Assembly: GCA_002753395.1 (NCBI GenBank)
Contig: PEAB01000028.1
Span: 1-38,965 of the forward strand
Origin: Nitrospirae bacterium MYbinv3
Lineage (GTDB): Bacteria; Nitrospirota; Thermodesulfovibrionia; Thermodesulfovibrionales; Magnetobacteriaceae
DNA: 38,965 nucleotides
Direction of reading: 5' to 3'
In this document: in pieces, positions 1 to 8,231 of the stretch
Layout: every line of letters starts with the position of its first letter
Numbering within the stretch: position 1 is the first letter of the stretch
Notes under the pieces: model-generated
Databases searched by the model: none
The model's input: the letters and a program-made list of their open reading frames with translations, nothing else
Told to the model about the DNA's origin: nothing
Made by a program: the position numbers and the translations under genes

Positions 1-152
1 TTGCAGGATATATATTCATAGCCTTGATACATTTTATTCGTTTTGTTACCTAAATCCTGTCAATCCCTTAATCCGTTAAATCATGGTTCAGACAGTTTTT
101 TCAAATGCGATTGCCCTGTCTTAATGGGTGCGTAAGAATCTCGTGGGTTTTT
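1..152. other. Intergenic stretch, no gene seen
   Basis: I see no credible reading frame here. Positions 120-152 resemble, in reverse orientation, the tail of the GC-rich hairpin repeat family found elsewhere in the window (for example 23055-23090), so this is probably the remnant of an intergenic repeat. The rest is AT-rich. Confidence 0.4.
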
Positions 153-256
153 TGGTAGTCCTGCACAAGTAGTGGTGACAGTAAACTTAACACCCTCCCC
201 TAACCCCTCCCATCAAGGGAGGGGGATTGAATATCGCTGCCTCTGCAGGACTACCA
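153..256 (+). repeat. 104-bp inverted-repeat element, copy 1
   Basis: The element begins TGGTAGTCCTGCA (153-165) and ends with its exact reverse complement TGCAGGACTACCA (244-256). The interior holds a CCCTCCCC/GGGAGGGGG hairpin. Near-identical 104-bp copies lie at 4470-4573 (opposite orientation) and 9867-9970. It has no coding capacity, so it resembles a MITE or a large REP-type palindrome. No clear target-site duplication is visible. Confidence 0.9.
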
Positions 257-391
257 TTTTATTTATTATGAGTTTTATTCTATAATGAAGGGTATAAAGA
301 GAAGTGACAGAAAAGATGATAATGTTTAATTGTGTGGAGTTAGTTTTTTAGTCAGAGAACAAGAAAGGAATGCTACAACGAGAGGAGAGTT

Positions 392-1156
392 ATGGAGAGA
401 GAGTTTAATGACGAGTTATTGAAGGAGTACGTCCTCTTATACGTTGAAGATGAGGATAACGTAAGGGAAAGCCTCCTGAGATTTCTCCAGAGGAGGTTTA
501 AGGCAGTCCACACCGGCAGAGATGGCCGGGAAGGACTCGAACAGTTCGAAACACACAGACCTGACATCGTTATAACCGACATACAGATGCCTATTATGGA
601 CGGGCTAGAGATGGCCAGCTCTATAAAAGAGATTGTGCCGTCAACACCAGTTATCATCACCACCGCTTTTAACGAGATACCTTATCTTATGAAGGCTATT
701 GAGTTACATGTGGATAGTTATATCAAAAAACCGATAATAAAGGAAGATCTTATCTCTGCAGTCCGTAAGAGCGCCCAATTCCTTATCCAGAAACAGGAGA
801 TAGAGATTAAAAACAAAATAATACAGACTTTTATAGATATTAACCCCCGATTTGCCTTCCTGGTAACAAAGGAAAACGTCTTGGTGATGAATAAGTTCTT
901 CCTTAATTTCTTTGGATATGACTCTTTTGAAGAGTTTGTTAGGAATAACACACAGGTTTTTGCCAATATACAAAGTGATCAGCAACCTACAACAGACGTA
1001 ATGGCATGGATCAACTCTCTCTATAAGAGCGCCAATAAGGAACACTTTGTGTATATCAAGAGCAAAGGGGCACAGAAAGCGCAGCCTTTCTCAGTAATGT
1101 GCAAGGATTTCACTCCGTTTAACATCTTATTATTTACATTTACGGAGGGACAATGA
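392..1156 (+). CDS. Response regulator with N-terminal receiver domain and C-terminal PAS-like region
   Basis: Residues ~13-130 form a CheY-like receiver domain. The acidic pair is E19/D20, the phospho-acceptor is D63 within TDIQMP, the switch region reads VIITTAF, and the conserved lysine is in SYIKKPI. A helical linker (~130-145) leads to a C-terminal segment (~145-254) that looks like a PAS-type sensory fold (NPRFAFLVTKENVLVMNKFF). No DNA-binding or enzymatic output domain is visible, so it likely acts through protein contacts, perhaps with a histidine kinase outside the window. The start is supported by an AGAGGAGAG ribosome site at 381-389. The receiver call is firm; the PAS call is moderate. 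Confidence 0.88.
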   Translation: MEREFNDELLKEYVLLYVEDEDNVRESLLRFLQRRFKAVHTGRDGREGLEQFETHRPDIVITDIQMPIMDGLEMASSIKEIVPSTPVIITTAFNEIPYLMKAIELHVDSYIKKPIIKEDLISAVRKSAQFLIQKQEIEIKNKIIQTFIDINPRFAFLVTKENVLVMNKFFLNFFGYDSFEEFVRNNTQVFANIQSDQQPTTDVMAWINSLYKSANKEHFVYIKSKGAQKAQPFSVMCKDFTPFNILLFTFTEGQ

Positions 1157-1190
1157 CAACATGCACTTGCCCCCGTGTATTACATAAATT

Positions 1191-1451
1191 ATGAAGGACG
1201 GTATAGAGAAGAGAGTGTTTATGGTTATTGGCAAGGGGCTTTTAACGGGATTTATAGGGGGGCTGGCCATATTTTTCCTTGTATTTCCAGTGGGGATCCT
1301 GCTGCATATTGTGGGGCTGCCAATCTTGTCAAAGATCGCTAAAGGGGGCATACACTCATTACGCGTTACCGTCGTCTCGCTTCAACTGTTTATAGCGCTG
1401 GCTGGCATCGGCTTTTTTGCATGGAAGGAGTTCTGGAAAAACCCCTCGTAA
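1191..1451 (+). CDS. Small membrane protein with two predicted helices
   Basis: This 86-residue protein of unknown family has two hydrophobic segments, about residues 16-46 (glycine-rich, GLLTGFIGGLAIFFLVFPVG) and 58-78, separated by a basic loop (KIAKGGIHSLR). That suggests an inner-membrane hairpin protein. It follows the response regulator by 34 bases in the same direction. The ATG at 1191 has no good ribosome site. The in-frame ATG at 1221 is preceded by a purine-rich GAGAAGAGAG, so the true start may be residue 11. No function can be assigned. Confidence 0.55.
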   Translation: MKDGIEKRVFMVIGKGLLTGFIGGLAIFFLVFPVGILLHIVGLPILSKIAKGGIHSLRVTVVSLQLFIALAGIGFFAWKEFWKNPS

Positions 1452-1609
1452 ACGTTAACACAGATAAGCTGTTTTGTGAGAGAAATGGCTGCTTTAAGTA
1501 CGTAGTCGTCTGCGGAAAGTGCAAACATGCCCGCAAATGTAGTGCATACATGCAATATATACAACCTACGCTATTTTATAGTGATGCTGCTCGTAAAGCA
1601 CGTCTCTAA
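1421..1609 (+). CDS. Small cysteine-containing protein, hypothetical
   Basis: This 62-residue frame overlaps the end of the membrane protein gene by 31 bases. Its middle part contains C-x2-C and further cysteines (VVVCGKCKHARKCSAYMQYI), which looks like a small metal-binding peptide rather than a random frame. The ATG at 1421 is the only ATG start in frame and lacks a ribosome site, so translation would depend on coupling to the upstream gene. It ends 17 bases before the PHP gene. It could be a chance frame; no function is assigned. Confidence 0.4.
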   Translation: MEGVLEKPLVNVNTDKLFCERNGCFKYVVVCGKCKHARKCSAYMQYIQPTLFYSDAARKARL

Positions 1610-1626
1610 GGGAGGAGAAGGATTTA

Positions 1627-2214
1627 ATGCTCAAACTCGACTGTCACCTACACACCTATCCGGCCTCTAGTTGCAGCACTATGACTGCGGAGGAGGCCAT
1701 TAACGCTGCCATCGCAAGCAAGTTAAACGGCGTTGTCTTAACCGAACACGACCAAGTCTGGGATAAACGCGACCTTGAAGCGCTAACGGCCAAGTACCAG
1801 GGAAGCATAAAGATATTTAACGGCATTGAGGTGTCATCGCGTCAGGGGCATTTTCTCGTCTTTGGCCTTAATGACCCATCCAAGATACGTTTTGATATAC
1901 CGGCTGAGGAGCTAATCGATCTGGCCCATAAGCAGGCAGCTGCCGTGGTTGTAGCTCATCCCTTTCGCTTCAGCATGGACTACGGCCAATACTGCTACAA
2001 GCTCGACATAGACGGTGTTGAGATCAGTAGCAGCAACACCTCACACACTGCACACCTGATGGCCAAAAAACTTGCCGAACAAAAACAACTGTTTCAGCTC
2101 ACCGCAAGCGACGGTCATACCGTAAAATCCATCGGGATGTACCACACTACCTTCCCCAAATCCATCGAAACAATAAACGATCTGGCCGCCTATATCATAA
2201 GCTGCAAGGAGTAG
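1627..2214 (+). CDS. PHP-domain metal-dependent phosphoesterase
   Basis: The 195-residue protein is a single PHP domain of the short stand-alone type. Metal-ligand motifs appear in order: HLH at residues 7-9, TEHD near 39-42, GIE near 66-68, VVAHPFRF near 112-119, and SDGH near 160-163. PHP proteins use a trinuclear metal site to hydrolyse phosphoesters (nucleotides, 3'-phosphoadenosine-phosphate or histidinol phosphate in various relatives); the substrate here cannot be read from sequence. A strong GGGAGGAGAAGG ribosome site at 1610-1621 fixes the start. The gene is convergent with the TPR gene, whose end is only 23 bases away. Confidence 0.85.
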   Translation: MLKLDCHLHTYPASSCSTMTAEEAINAAIASKLNGVVLTEHDQVWDKRDLEALTAKYQGSIKIFNGIEVSSRQGHFLVFGLNDPSKIRFDIPAEELIDLAHKQAAAVVVAHPFRFSMDYGQYCYKLDIDGVEISSSNTSHTAHLMAKKLAEQKQLFQLTASDGHTVKSIGMYHTTFPKSIETINDLAAYIISCKE

Positions 2215-2237
2215 TGAAGGAGGGGAGGGGGCAGCCT

Positions 2238-3788
2238 TTACCTCCGTATGTCGGCGATAGATTGGAGTGTGGTGTCCAGTTTATTTTTGATCTCTGCGTA
2301 TTTAGATGGTGATGAGTGTTGGGTGAAGATTGTCAGGGCTTCCTCGTAGGCCTTGACGGCCTTAAAGAGGTTTTCCTCTCTGTTTTGGATGCTGCCAAGG
2401 GCACAGTAGCAGTTAGCCAGGGAGTGTTGCGTGGTACCGTATTTGTAAGGATACTGGTGAGCAAATTCGATCTTCAGAGATTTCTCATAGTAGCGGATAG
2501 CCTTTATGAGGTTTTCTTCCTTGTCGCTACATGTGGCCAGTTCGCTGTAGGCAGCTCCGAGATTACACTGTGTCATTATATAGTCAAAGGGGGAGTGTTC
2601 TGGGGAGTAGACCTTCAAGGCCTCTTTATAGGAGAAGATAGCTAACTTGATATGTGCCTCCTTCTCTAATGACTGAGACAATATGAAATAGGCGTTTCCG
2701 AGATTGTTTTGGGTCATCCCGTAATCCGTAGGGTATTTATCAGGCGTATAGACCTTCAGGGATTCTCTAAAGGCATGTATTGCCTGTATAAGCCCGTTTT
2801 CTTTATCTCGAATCTCAGAAAGCAGACCATATGTACTTCCAAGGTTGTTTTGCCCCATTGCGTACTCCTTGGGGTGGTCGGTTGGCGTCCACACCCTTAA
2901 GGACTCCTTGTAGGCAATGACAGCCATCTGCAAGTTCTCCTCCTTGTCTCTTAACTCCGACAGGTCGCAGAGGGAGTTTCCAAGGTCGTTCTGTGTGCCT
3001 GCGTACTCTATGGGTGATAGCTCTATAGTGCGCACCTTGAGGGCGTCCGTGTAAGCCTGTACCGACTTGGCCAGACACTCTGCTCTGTCCTGAAACGAGG
3101 AAAGCTCCCAGTAAGCGTGACCTAGGCTAATCTTTATGTGTCCATATTCGATAACGTGGTCCAGGTGGTTTCTGACCTTCAATGCCTCCTCATATGCTGT
3201 TATAGCCTTTTTCAGGTTCTTTTCTCTCTCCCGGCATACTGAGATTGCCCTGTAGGCGTGCCCCAGGCTGGTCTGGATGTGTCCGTACTTTTCAGGGTTA
3301 TTCTCCTCAGTGTAAACCTTAAGGACCTTTTCGTATGCCTGGACTGTCTTTAAAATATTGTCTTCCTTGTTGCACATCTCTGAAAGCTCCCACCAGGTGT
3401 TGGCAAGGTTGCTTTGCGTTATACCGTAGTCAAGGGGGTAGTCCTTTAGGGTATAAACGGTTAGTGCGTCTTCATAAGCCTCTAATGCCTTTAGGATGTT
3501 ATCCTCTCTCTTAACGCCAACGGCTAACTTACGAAAACAGATACCCATGTTGTTTTTTATATGACCATAGAGGACTGGCATCTTTTTCTCAGACACCTTA
3601 TCCAGCACCTCGGAATATATGGTCAGGGCCTCCTCAAAGCTGCTTTCCTCAAGCAGCACGTCGGCCCTCTGTACTGCGTCAGTGATGGCGGTAATGGCCT
3701 GCCGCTTCATTCCCTTTGCATATAATAAGAACACGATGATGGCAACAGACAGCGCCCCTAAAAGGCCTAACAACATATGTTCAGTCAT
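2238..3788 (-). CDS. Membrane-anchored TPR-repeat protein
   Basis: The protein starts with a single transmembrane helix (LLGLLGALSVAIIVFLLYA) and continues as about nine near-regular ~50-residue repeats plus a partial one. The unit is of the type YG-x2-Q-x2-LG-x-AY...DKEENL-x2-AI-x-AYEEALKV, a tetratricopeptide arrangement. It probably forms a cytoplasmic superhelical protein-binding scaffold. The ATG at 3788 overlaps the stop of the upstream HEAT gene (TGATG), so the two are translationally coupled; a TTG one codon earlier is less likely. No enzymatic domain is present and the partner is unknown. Confidence 0.88.
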   Translation of the reverse strand: MTEHMLLGLLGALSVAIIVFLLYAKGMKRQAITAITDAVQRADVLLEESSFEEALTIYSEVLDKVSEKKMPVLYGHIKNNMGICFRKLAVGVKREDNILKALEAYEDALTVYTLKDYPLDYGITQSNLANTWWELSEMCNKEDNILKTVQAYEKVLKVYTEENNPEKYGHIQTSLGHAYRAISVCREREKNLKKAITAYEEALKVRNHLDHVIEYGHIKISLGHAYWELSSFQDRAECLAKSVQAYTDALKVRTIELSPIEYAGTQNDLGNSLCDLSELRDKEENLQMAVIAYKESLRVWTPTDHPKEYAMGQNNLGSTYGLLSEIRDKENGLIQAIHAFRESLKVYTPDKYPTDYGMTQNNLGNAYFILSQSLEKEAHIKLAIFSYKEALKVYSPEHSPFDYIMTQCNLGAAYSELATCSDKEENLIKAIRYYEKSLKIEFAHQYPYKYGTTQHSLANCYCALGSIQNREENLFKAVKAYEEALTIFTQHSSPSKYAEIKNKLDTTLQSIADIRR

Positions 3789-4195
3789 CAATCACCATTT
3801 GTCAGTATATAATCTATAGATTCTTTGGCTGTTTGTGCCACTTCAAGGTCTTTATCACCTAACAGTCCCTCTAAAGACGAAACATGCCTTCTTTGCCCGA
3901 TGATACCAAAGGCATAGGCGGTATCACCTCTGACGTTGGGGTCGTCGTGCACTAAAAGGGGTATAAGGCAGTCGGCTATGTCCTTTGTGATCTCAAGTCC
4001 TTGCTCTTTAAGGGTCTCAATGAGGGCAATGGCTCCTAAACGCACCCGAAGCCGCTCATCTCTTAATAGCCGCGCAACAACACCGTACATCCCGGGCTCA
4101 TACTTAAGCATGTCGATGATGTTATCAAGAAAGCCTTTTTCCATATAGTCGGCGATCATCGTTTCAAGCTCTTGTTGATCTTCAGCAGTATTCAT
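3788..4195 (-). CDS. HEAT-repeat protein
   Basis: This 135-residue all-helical protein has HEAT/PBS-lyase-like repeats. Two units are readable: RVRLGAIALIETLKEQG followed by LIPLLVHDDPNVRGDTAYAFGIIG, then SLEGLLGDKDLEVAQTAKESIDYIL. Such repeats mediate protein-protein contacts. It is the first gene of a two-gene operon with the TPR protein (one-base overlap), so both probably belong to one scaffold complex. The ribosome site upstream of 4195 is weak. Confidence 0.75.
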   Translation of the reverse strand: MNTAEDQQELETMIADYMEKGFLDNIIDMLKYEPGMYGVVARLLRDERLRVRLGAIALIETLKEQGLEITKDIADCLIPLLVHDDPNVRGDTAYAFGIIGQRRHVSSLEGLLGDKDLEVAQTAKESIDYILTNGD

Positions 4196-4469
4196 ATCTT
4201 TTACAAAATTGCACTTTTCTCATATCCAGACTATTTTACAGTATTATGTGAAAAAGTGCCAATACGCAAAAAAATAGGGGCGCATAAGAAAGTCATGAGT
4301 CGTCTTGCCATTGCCGTACAAGACAGGGCAATCCACAAGCTAGTAGATTCCTGCTTACGTACATATGCGTCAACTTAAGGGAGGTGACAAAGGTGTTCAT
4401 TGTTTAAGTGAGGGACATGCTTGTGGCAATGAAAAACATCGGAATGATAAGTACATGGACATAAATATA
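4196..4469. other. Intergenic region with repeat fragments
   Basis: No credible gene is seen. Positions 4276-4305 (GGGGCGCATAAGAAAGTCAT) match the inverted tail of the hairpin repeats ending near 32965. The 23-bp stretch 4448-4470 (TAAGTACATGGACATAAATA plus TAT) recurs in reverse at about 32384-32406. The region must contain the promoter of the HEAT/TPR operon, but I cannot pick a convincing one. Confidence 0.4.
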
Positions 4470-4573
4470 TGGTAGTCCTGCAGAGGTAGTGATATTCAAT
4501 CCCCCTCCCTTGATGGAAGGGGTTAGGGGAGGGTGTTAAGTTTACTGTCACCACTACTTGTGCAGGACTACCA
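4470..4573 (-). repeat. 104-bp inverted-repeat element, copy 2
   Basis: Reverse-oriented copy of the element at 153-256, with intact 13-bp ends TGGTAGTCCTGCA (4470-4482) and TGCAGGACTACCA (4561-4573). It sits 220 bases beyond the leader-distal end of the CRISPR array. Confidence 0.9.
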
Positions 4574-4596
4574 AAATGTTCATGGTTTCAAGGCTA

Positions 4597-4694
4597 TGGA
4601 TTCCCACTTTCGTGGGAATGACAGTAATGAGCGTTTTCCAAATATGTCATTCCATAGCCTGCCCCTGGCTTGAACAGGGGTAAGCAGGAATCCA
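4597..4694. repeat. Palindromic intergenic repeat with TGGATTCC/GGAATCCA ends
   Basis: The segment is bounded by TGGATTCC (4597-4604) and GGAATCCA (4687-4694). It contains two internal hairpins: TTCCCACTTTCGTGGGAA, and CCCCTGGCTTGAACAGGGG. It belongs to the same broad type as the internal hairpins of the 160-bp repeats at 21866 and 24882. Not coding. Confidence 0.6.
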
Positions 4695-4793
4695 GAAAGC
4701 GTAAAAGCATAGTTACCATGAAATATAAAAAAGATACGTCAGATACTTAATTCTTTCGTAGTCCTACTCGGTCAATAAGAAATTATGATGTAA

Positions 4794-5115
4794 GTCGCAA
4801 TCCCTTCTAACTGAGGTCTTAATTCATTCCAGAGAATCAGATAAAGGCTATACATGCAGTTCTTTCGTCGCAATCCCTTCTAACTGAGGTCTTAATTCAT
4901 TCTCCTGATGAGAAGATTACGGAAATTCATAGCAGCCGTCGCAATCCCTTCTAACTGAGGTCTTAATTCATTCAGAGAAACGACAAAAAGGGCGAAAGCT
5001 CTGGCCGTCGCAATCCCTTCTAACTGAGGTCTTAATTCATTCGACATTCAACTGTTGTAAATACAAAATGGAGGCACCCGTCGCAATCCCTTCTAACTGA
5101 GGTCTTAATTCATTC
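4794..5115 (-). CRISPR. Type III-A CRISPR array: 5 identical 36-nt repeats, 4 spacers
   Basis: Repeats lie at 4794-4829, 4867-4902, 4938-4973, 5007-5042 and 5080-5115. They read GTCGCAATCCCTTC...ATTCATTC on the plus strand and are identical. Spacers are 37, 35, 33 and 37 nt (4830-4866, 4903-4937, 4974-5006, 5043-5079). On the minus strand the repeat ends GGGATTGCGAC. This fits Cas6 cleavage leaving an 8-nt ATTGCGAC handle, as in type III crRNAs, so the crRNA sense is minus, the same as the cas operon. The leader is then at the right (5116-5252) and the newest spacer would be 5043-5079. No degenerate end repeat is seen. The repeat has little hairpin potential. Confidence 0.97.
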
Positions 5116-5170
5116 GCTCCCCATGAATATCTTTAGCAATAACCATGATTTAAAGACACGGTTGTACACA

Positions 5171-5199
5171 TTTATACCTTCTGCATAAGTTGCTGTTAA
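5171..5199 (-). promoter_or_regulatory. Candidate CRISPR leader promoter
   Basis: On the minus strand TTAACA (5199-5194) is separated by 17 bases from TATAAA (5176-5171). These match the sigma-70 -35 and -10 boxes at five of six positions each. Transcription would start near 5164, about 50 bases before the first repeat, in the crRNA direction. The leader between array and cas6 is AT-rich and has no gene. Confidence 0.6.
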
Positions 5200-5252
5200 A
5201 TCTGATCTACAAACTATCATCGTTTTCAAAGATTGATATAGCGTAACATTTC

Positions 5253-6197
5253 TTATAGCTGCCTTGCAACAGTATATTTTCCAAGGCCAAAACTTGTACC
5301 CTTTCCTACATGCAGTAGCTCGCCTGCTTTAATGATTGAGTAAAAAGGCTCTATGTCCCCTCTATATGTTATAGTGCCTATAAGACCGCCCATTTTCATT
5401 TGCGTTTTCTGCCTGTTTGAGTACCGCTGCCAATCCAGCCACTCTAACTTATTTTCCAATATTGCCACATCTGCCGCATTATCTATTATATCCCTGTGAT
5501 TCCACAATAATTCCCTGTCCTGACAGTGAAAATAATGGAGGAGATATATCCTTCTCATTAAGGCTCTGAGCAAGATGTGAAAGTCAAGCTTAACCACCAT
5601 ATCTCTGTTAAATAGAATCCGTGCAGGCGTTATAAATCTCAACTTAAGTTCTCCGTGAGGGGATTTATCGAACTCAAACGTCTCAGAAATATTTAACTCC
5701 TCTGACAAACCCGCATTTATCTGACCATCGTCAACATTATAAACTGTCCTTTTATCATCGCTTACGCTGATTAATCTGTACTTGCCTCTACCCCTGCCAA
5801 GGCCAATCTTGCCAAGCTCAATAAATGCTAAAATAAAGTATGGCAAGTATTGTCCTGCCCTGCCTATCAATATCAAATTAAAACAGAGCCTTTCAGATTG
5901 ATTAAACACCCTGCCAGCTTCCTCGGGCGGCTCTATGATAAATGGATGAGGGATTTGCTCGTACTTGTTCATATTCATAACATTGGTACCTTCCATGGGA
6001 GACGTCTCAAATATATAGGCATAGACACAACTCGACTTTAATACGCACTCTGTACATTGCTGCCTTTTAAGGGCACATACAATACGCTTGAGTGCATTGC
6101 CAAATCCCCCGCGCATAGTAGAACCCTTATAAGGCGGCAACGACAGGACATCTAATGCCTCTATCGTTAAACTATATCTGCGGTATTGGATCGTCAT
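5253..6197 (-). CDS. cas6: Cas6 pre-crRNA endoribonuclease
   Basis: This 314-residue RAMP protein processes the CRISPR transcript at the repeat 3' side. The C-terminus carries the glycine-rich loop GKGTSFGLGKY typical of Cas6, and a second glycine-rich patch GKIGLGRGRGKY lies mid-protein. An N-terminal cysteine group (C41, C48-x2-C51, C57) is typical of the larger Cas6 subgroup and may bind metal. The ATG at 6197 overlaps the cas2 stop as ATGA, so I prefer it to the upstream in-frame start at 6239. It is the last gene of the cas operon, next to the leader. The catalytic histidine cannot be assigned from sequence alone. Confidence 0.9.
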   Translation of the reverse strand: MTIQYRRYSLTIEALDVLSLPPYKGSTMRGGFGNALKRIVCALKRQQCTECVLKSSCVYAYIFETSPMEGTNVMNMNKYEQIPHPFIIEPPEEAGRVFNQSERLCFNLILIGRAGQYLPYFILAFIELGKIGLGRGRGKYRLISVSDDKRTVYNVDDGQINAGLSEELNISETFEFDKSPHGELKLRFITPARILFNRDMVVKLDFHILLRALMRRIYLLHYFHCQDRELLWNHRDIIDNAADVAILENKLEWLDWQRYSNRQKTQMKMGGLIGTITYRGDIEPFYSIIKAGELLHVGKGTSFGLGKYTVARQL

Positions 6198-6472
6198 TCC
6201 AGAAACATGTCCACACCCTCTGGTATCCTGTCCCCACAACCCATAATTATTGGTCTTGGGTCAGACGGTAACGGGTATATCCTTACATCGTCTTGAGCAG
6301 GGTCAATAATACGACCAAGCTCCTCCTTTACCTGTGTCAATTCATTCCATGTAAACCTGCAAAAAAACACCGAATACTGCAGATGAAGCCCTCTGCCTCT
6401 TATGTACTTATATACCTTTGCAAGCCTGCGAGGATTCCTTATATCATAGCACAACAGATAATTTGATTTCAT
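6194..6472 (-). CDS. cas2: Cas2 (copy A), adaptation protein
   Basis: 92 residues with the Cas2 ferredoxin-like fold. The N-terminal strand LLCYDIRNPRRL carries the conserved aspartate D10, and LQYSVFFCRF is the second conserved strand. Cas2 dimers scaffold the Cas1 integrase during spacer acquisition. It overlaps the downstream cas6 and upstream cas1 genes by ATGA junctions. It differs clearly from the second cas2 at 8232-8513, so this is not a recent duplication. Confidence 0.93.
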   Translation of the reverse strand: MKSNYLLCYDIRNPRRLAKVYKYIRGRGLHLQYSVFFCRFTWNELTQVKEELGRIIDPAQDDVRIYPLPSDPRPIIMGCGDRIPEGVDMFLE

Positions 6473-7290
6473 GCCCCCAACTCCCTCATCAAACTAAACA
6501 GGTCGTCAATAACCAGTTCGATCTTCTCTCCGAGGCGTTTTCGCCTGCCCTCATATCTGTCTACAATGTCTCTCATAGCGTCCTTGAGACCACAGCCACC
6601 ATGTATAGAGTTAATATCAATGCCATTGCCCTTGCATGACTCCAGAAACATAATACACTGTAAGTCTACCTCTGGACTTACTAAATAGGAAAGATCAAGA
6701 GCAAATCCAAAGTTCTGCCGCCTGTGAACAACACCCATGTGAGGGTCAAGCTTGGCCATAATAAGCCTTTCAACAATCAACCCTCTGAATAAGTTTGAAA
6801 CTATCTTTCTTACAGTCTTAACCTGTCTTTCATATGCCGTAAAATACTCAGCAATTCGCTGCCTATACTCAGACTCTTTAAGCCCTTCTTCAAGGAAGGT
6901 TTGATCCTGTGCTTTAGCTGTATTGGTGAGCGCTTCGATTTGAAATCTCTTTCTCCATGATACACACAACGCCTTAAAGCGTGAAACGTTGTCCTCGGTT
7001 TCAACGAATATCCTCTGCATGTCATAATATAGAGGTAGATGGTCATTGTATGGTAAGCAGATGCAGCCATTGTTCCCTGATATATTCATCATTATAACAG
7101 GTATCTGATTCTCAGCAAGGAGTGAAAACACCCCCGATTCTAACTTTATGTTGCCGGAGATAAATACCCTCCCCAGGAGGCGAACGGGAATACGTCTATT
7201 GGCCTTACCCATCTCTTTTACCAGAAGGGATGGACCATCGCGTACAATCTCTATCTCTTTTGCCTCATTCAGATAAAGCGTCCTGTCCAT
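6469..7290 (-). CDS. cas1: Cas1-like protein (copy B), divergent and possibly catalytically impaired
   Basis: 273 residues with a Cas1 fold: an N-terminal beta domain (RTLYLNEAKEIEIVRDG...RVFISGNIKLES) and a helical C-terminal domain. Compared with the neighbouring Cas1, H189 (LDPHMGVVH) and D199 (FALDL) are kept. The helix that should read LEG-x-A-A-x-YF reads YRQRIAEYF, so an ungapped match puts Tyr142 where the catalytic glutamate belongs; the nearest Glu (141) is one residue off. The second acidic position after D199 is Tyr202. It overlaps the upstream cas1 by 26 bases and the downstream cas2 by four. It may be a specialised non-catalytic subunit of a mixed integrase. Confidence 0.85.
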   Translation of the reverse strand: MDRTLYLNEAKEIEIVRDGPSLLVKEMGKANRRIPVRLLGRVFISGNIKLESGVFSLLAENQIPVIMMNISGNNGCICLPYNDHLPLYYDMQRIFVETEDNVSRFKALCVSWRKRFQIEALTNTAKAQDQTFLEEGLKESEYRQRIAEYFTAYERQVKTVRKIVSNLFRGLIVERLIMAKLDPHMGVVHRRQNFGFALDLSYLVSPEVDLQCIMFLESCKGNGIDINSIHGGCGLKDAMRDIVDRYEGRRKRLGEKIELVIDDLFSLMRELGA

Positions 7291-8221
7291 CCATTATCCT
7301 CCGTGTAAGCTCCCTTACGATGTCCACATATCTGCTCCTAATATCCTTGGCCCATTGTTCATACATTGGATAAAACCGCTTTCTGCCTTCCTTTTTTAGA
7401 TAACAGCCAGGTCTCTCGCCATCTTGAAAGAAGTCCCTGTCTGTGAATTCCCTCTTCCTGAACAAATGCCACACAAACCTATCCACATCCGCACGAAAAG
7501 GCTCCACAAGGTCGCACGCCAGGGACTCCCTGCCGTACTCAAACCTATGATAAAAACCGATAAACGGGTCAAGTCCTATTACCTCTATCTCCCTCACCAT
7601 CTCGTAGTGAAGCATAGTATAGCACAGAGACAGCATTGCGTTAACGGGGTCTTCCGGGGGTCTTCTGGTGCGCTTTACGAAACCCAGAGAATCGGCAAAA
7701 AGCGTTGTATATGCCTGAAAATATGAAGCTGCGGCGCCGCCCTCAAGTCCCATTAGGGTGTCTTGGTCAGGCAGTCCAGTGAGTTTTTCCGATATCTTTT
7801 CAAGTGTCTTTAATGCCGTAAACAGGGATAACCGTTTGTCAGGCCGCTCTTGGAGCGCTTCTTTTAACAGACCACTCTGTGAGTCAACCTTTTTCCTTAC
7901 TATCTCGACAGAAAACAGGATGCTGAAAGCAGATAGGGATTTCTCATACTGCCTTACTCTCAGTGCACCGTTGTTGTGTAGGCTGCCGTGGAATATACCT
8001 TTAAATCTTAAACTCCTTCCAGAGAGAAATACTACGGTGACGCCCTCTTCTGAGAGCTTGTGAAGCGCCGAAGTCTCAAGTGTCACAGAACCTACAATCA
8101 CAATCCTCTTAAGCGGCTTTATCGGGACGCTGCCCTCTTTCGTGCCATTTGCATAAAAGGCAAGGGTATTGCCATCATCTCTTATAAGAATATCTTTTCT
8201 ATCTATATACAAGGTTCCCAT
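7265..8221 (-). CDS. cas1: Cas1 (copy A), canonical integrase
   Basis: 318 residues. The N-terminal beta domain starts MGTLYIDRKDILIRDDGNTL. The catalytic helical domain contains GLEGGAAASYF with E160, GFYHRF with H225, and CDLVEPFR with D237 and E240, so the metal-binding triad is complete. This is the enzyme that inserts new spacers at the leader end of the array. It lies 10 bases after cas2 copy B and overlaps Cas1 copy B by 26 bases, so both Cas1 proteins are co-translated. The RAD-type leader and ACDLVEPFR motif are standard for Cas1 of type I/III systems. Confidence 0.95.
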   Translation of the reverse strand: MGTLYIDRKDILIRDDGNTLAFYANGTKEGSVPIKPLKRIVIVGSVTLETSALHKLSEEGVTVVFLSGRSLRFKGIFHGSLHNNGALRVRQYEKSLSAFSILFSVEIVRKKVDSQSGLLKEALQERPDKRLSLFTALKTLEKISEKLTGLPDQDTLMGLEGGAAASYFQAYTTLFADSLGFVKRTRRPPEDPVNAMLSLCYTMLHYEMVREIEVIGLDPFIGFYHRFEYGRESLACDLVEPFRADVDRFVWHLFRKREFTDRDFFQDGERPGCYLKKEGRKRFYPMYEQWAKDIRSRYVDIVRELTRRIMDGQDALSE

Positions 8222-8231
8222 CTAAATCCCC

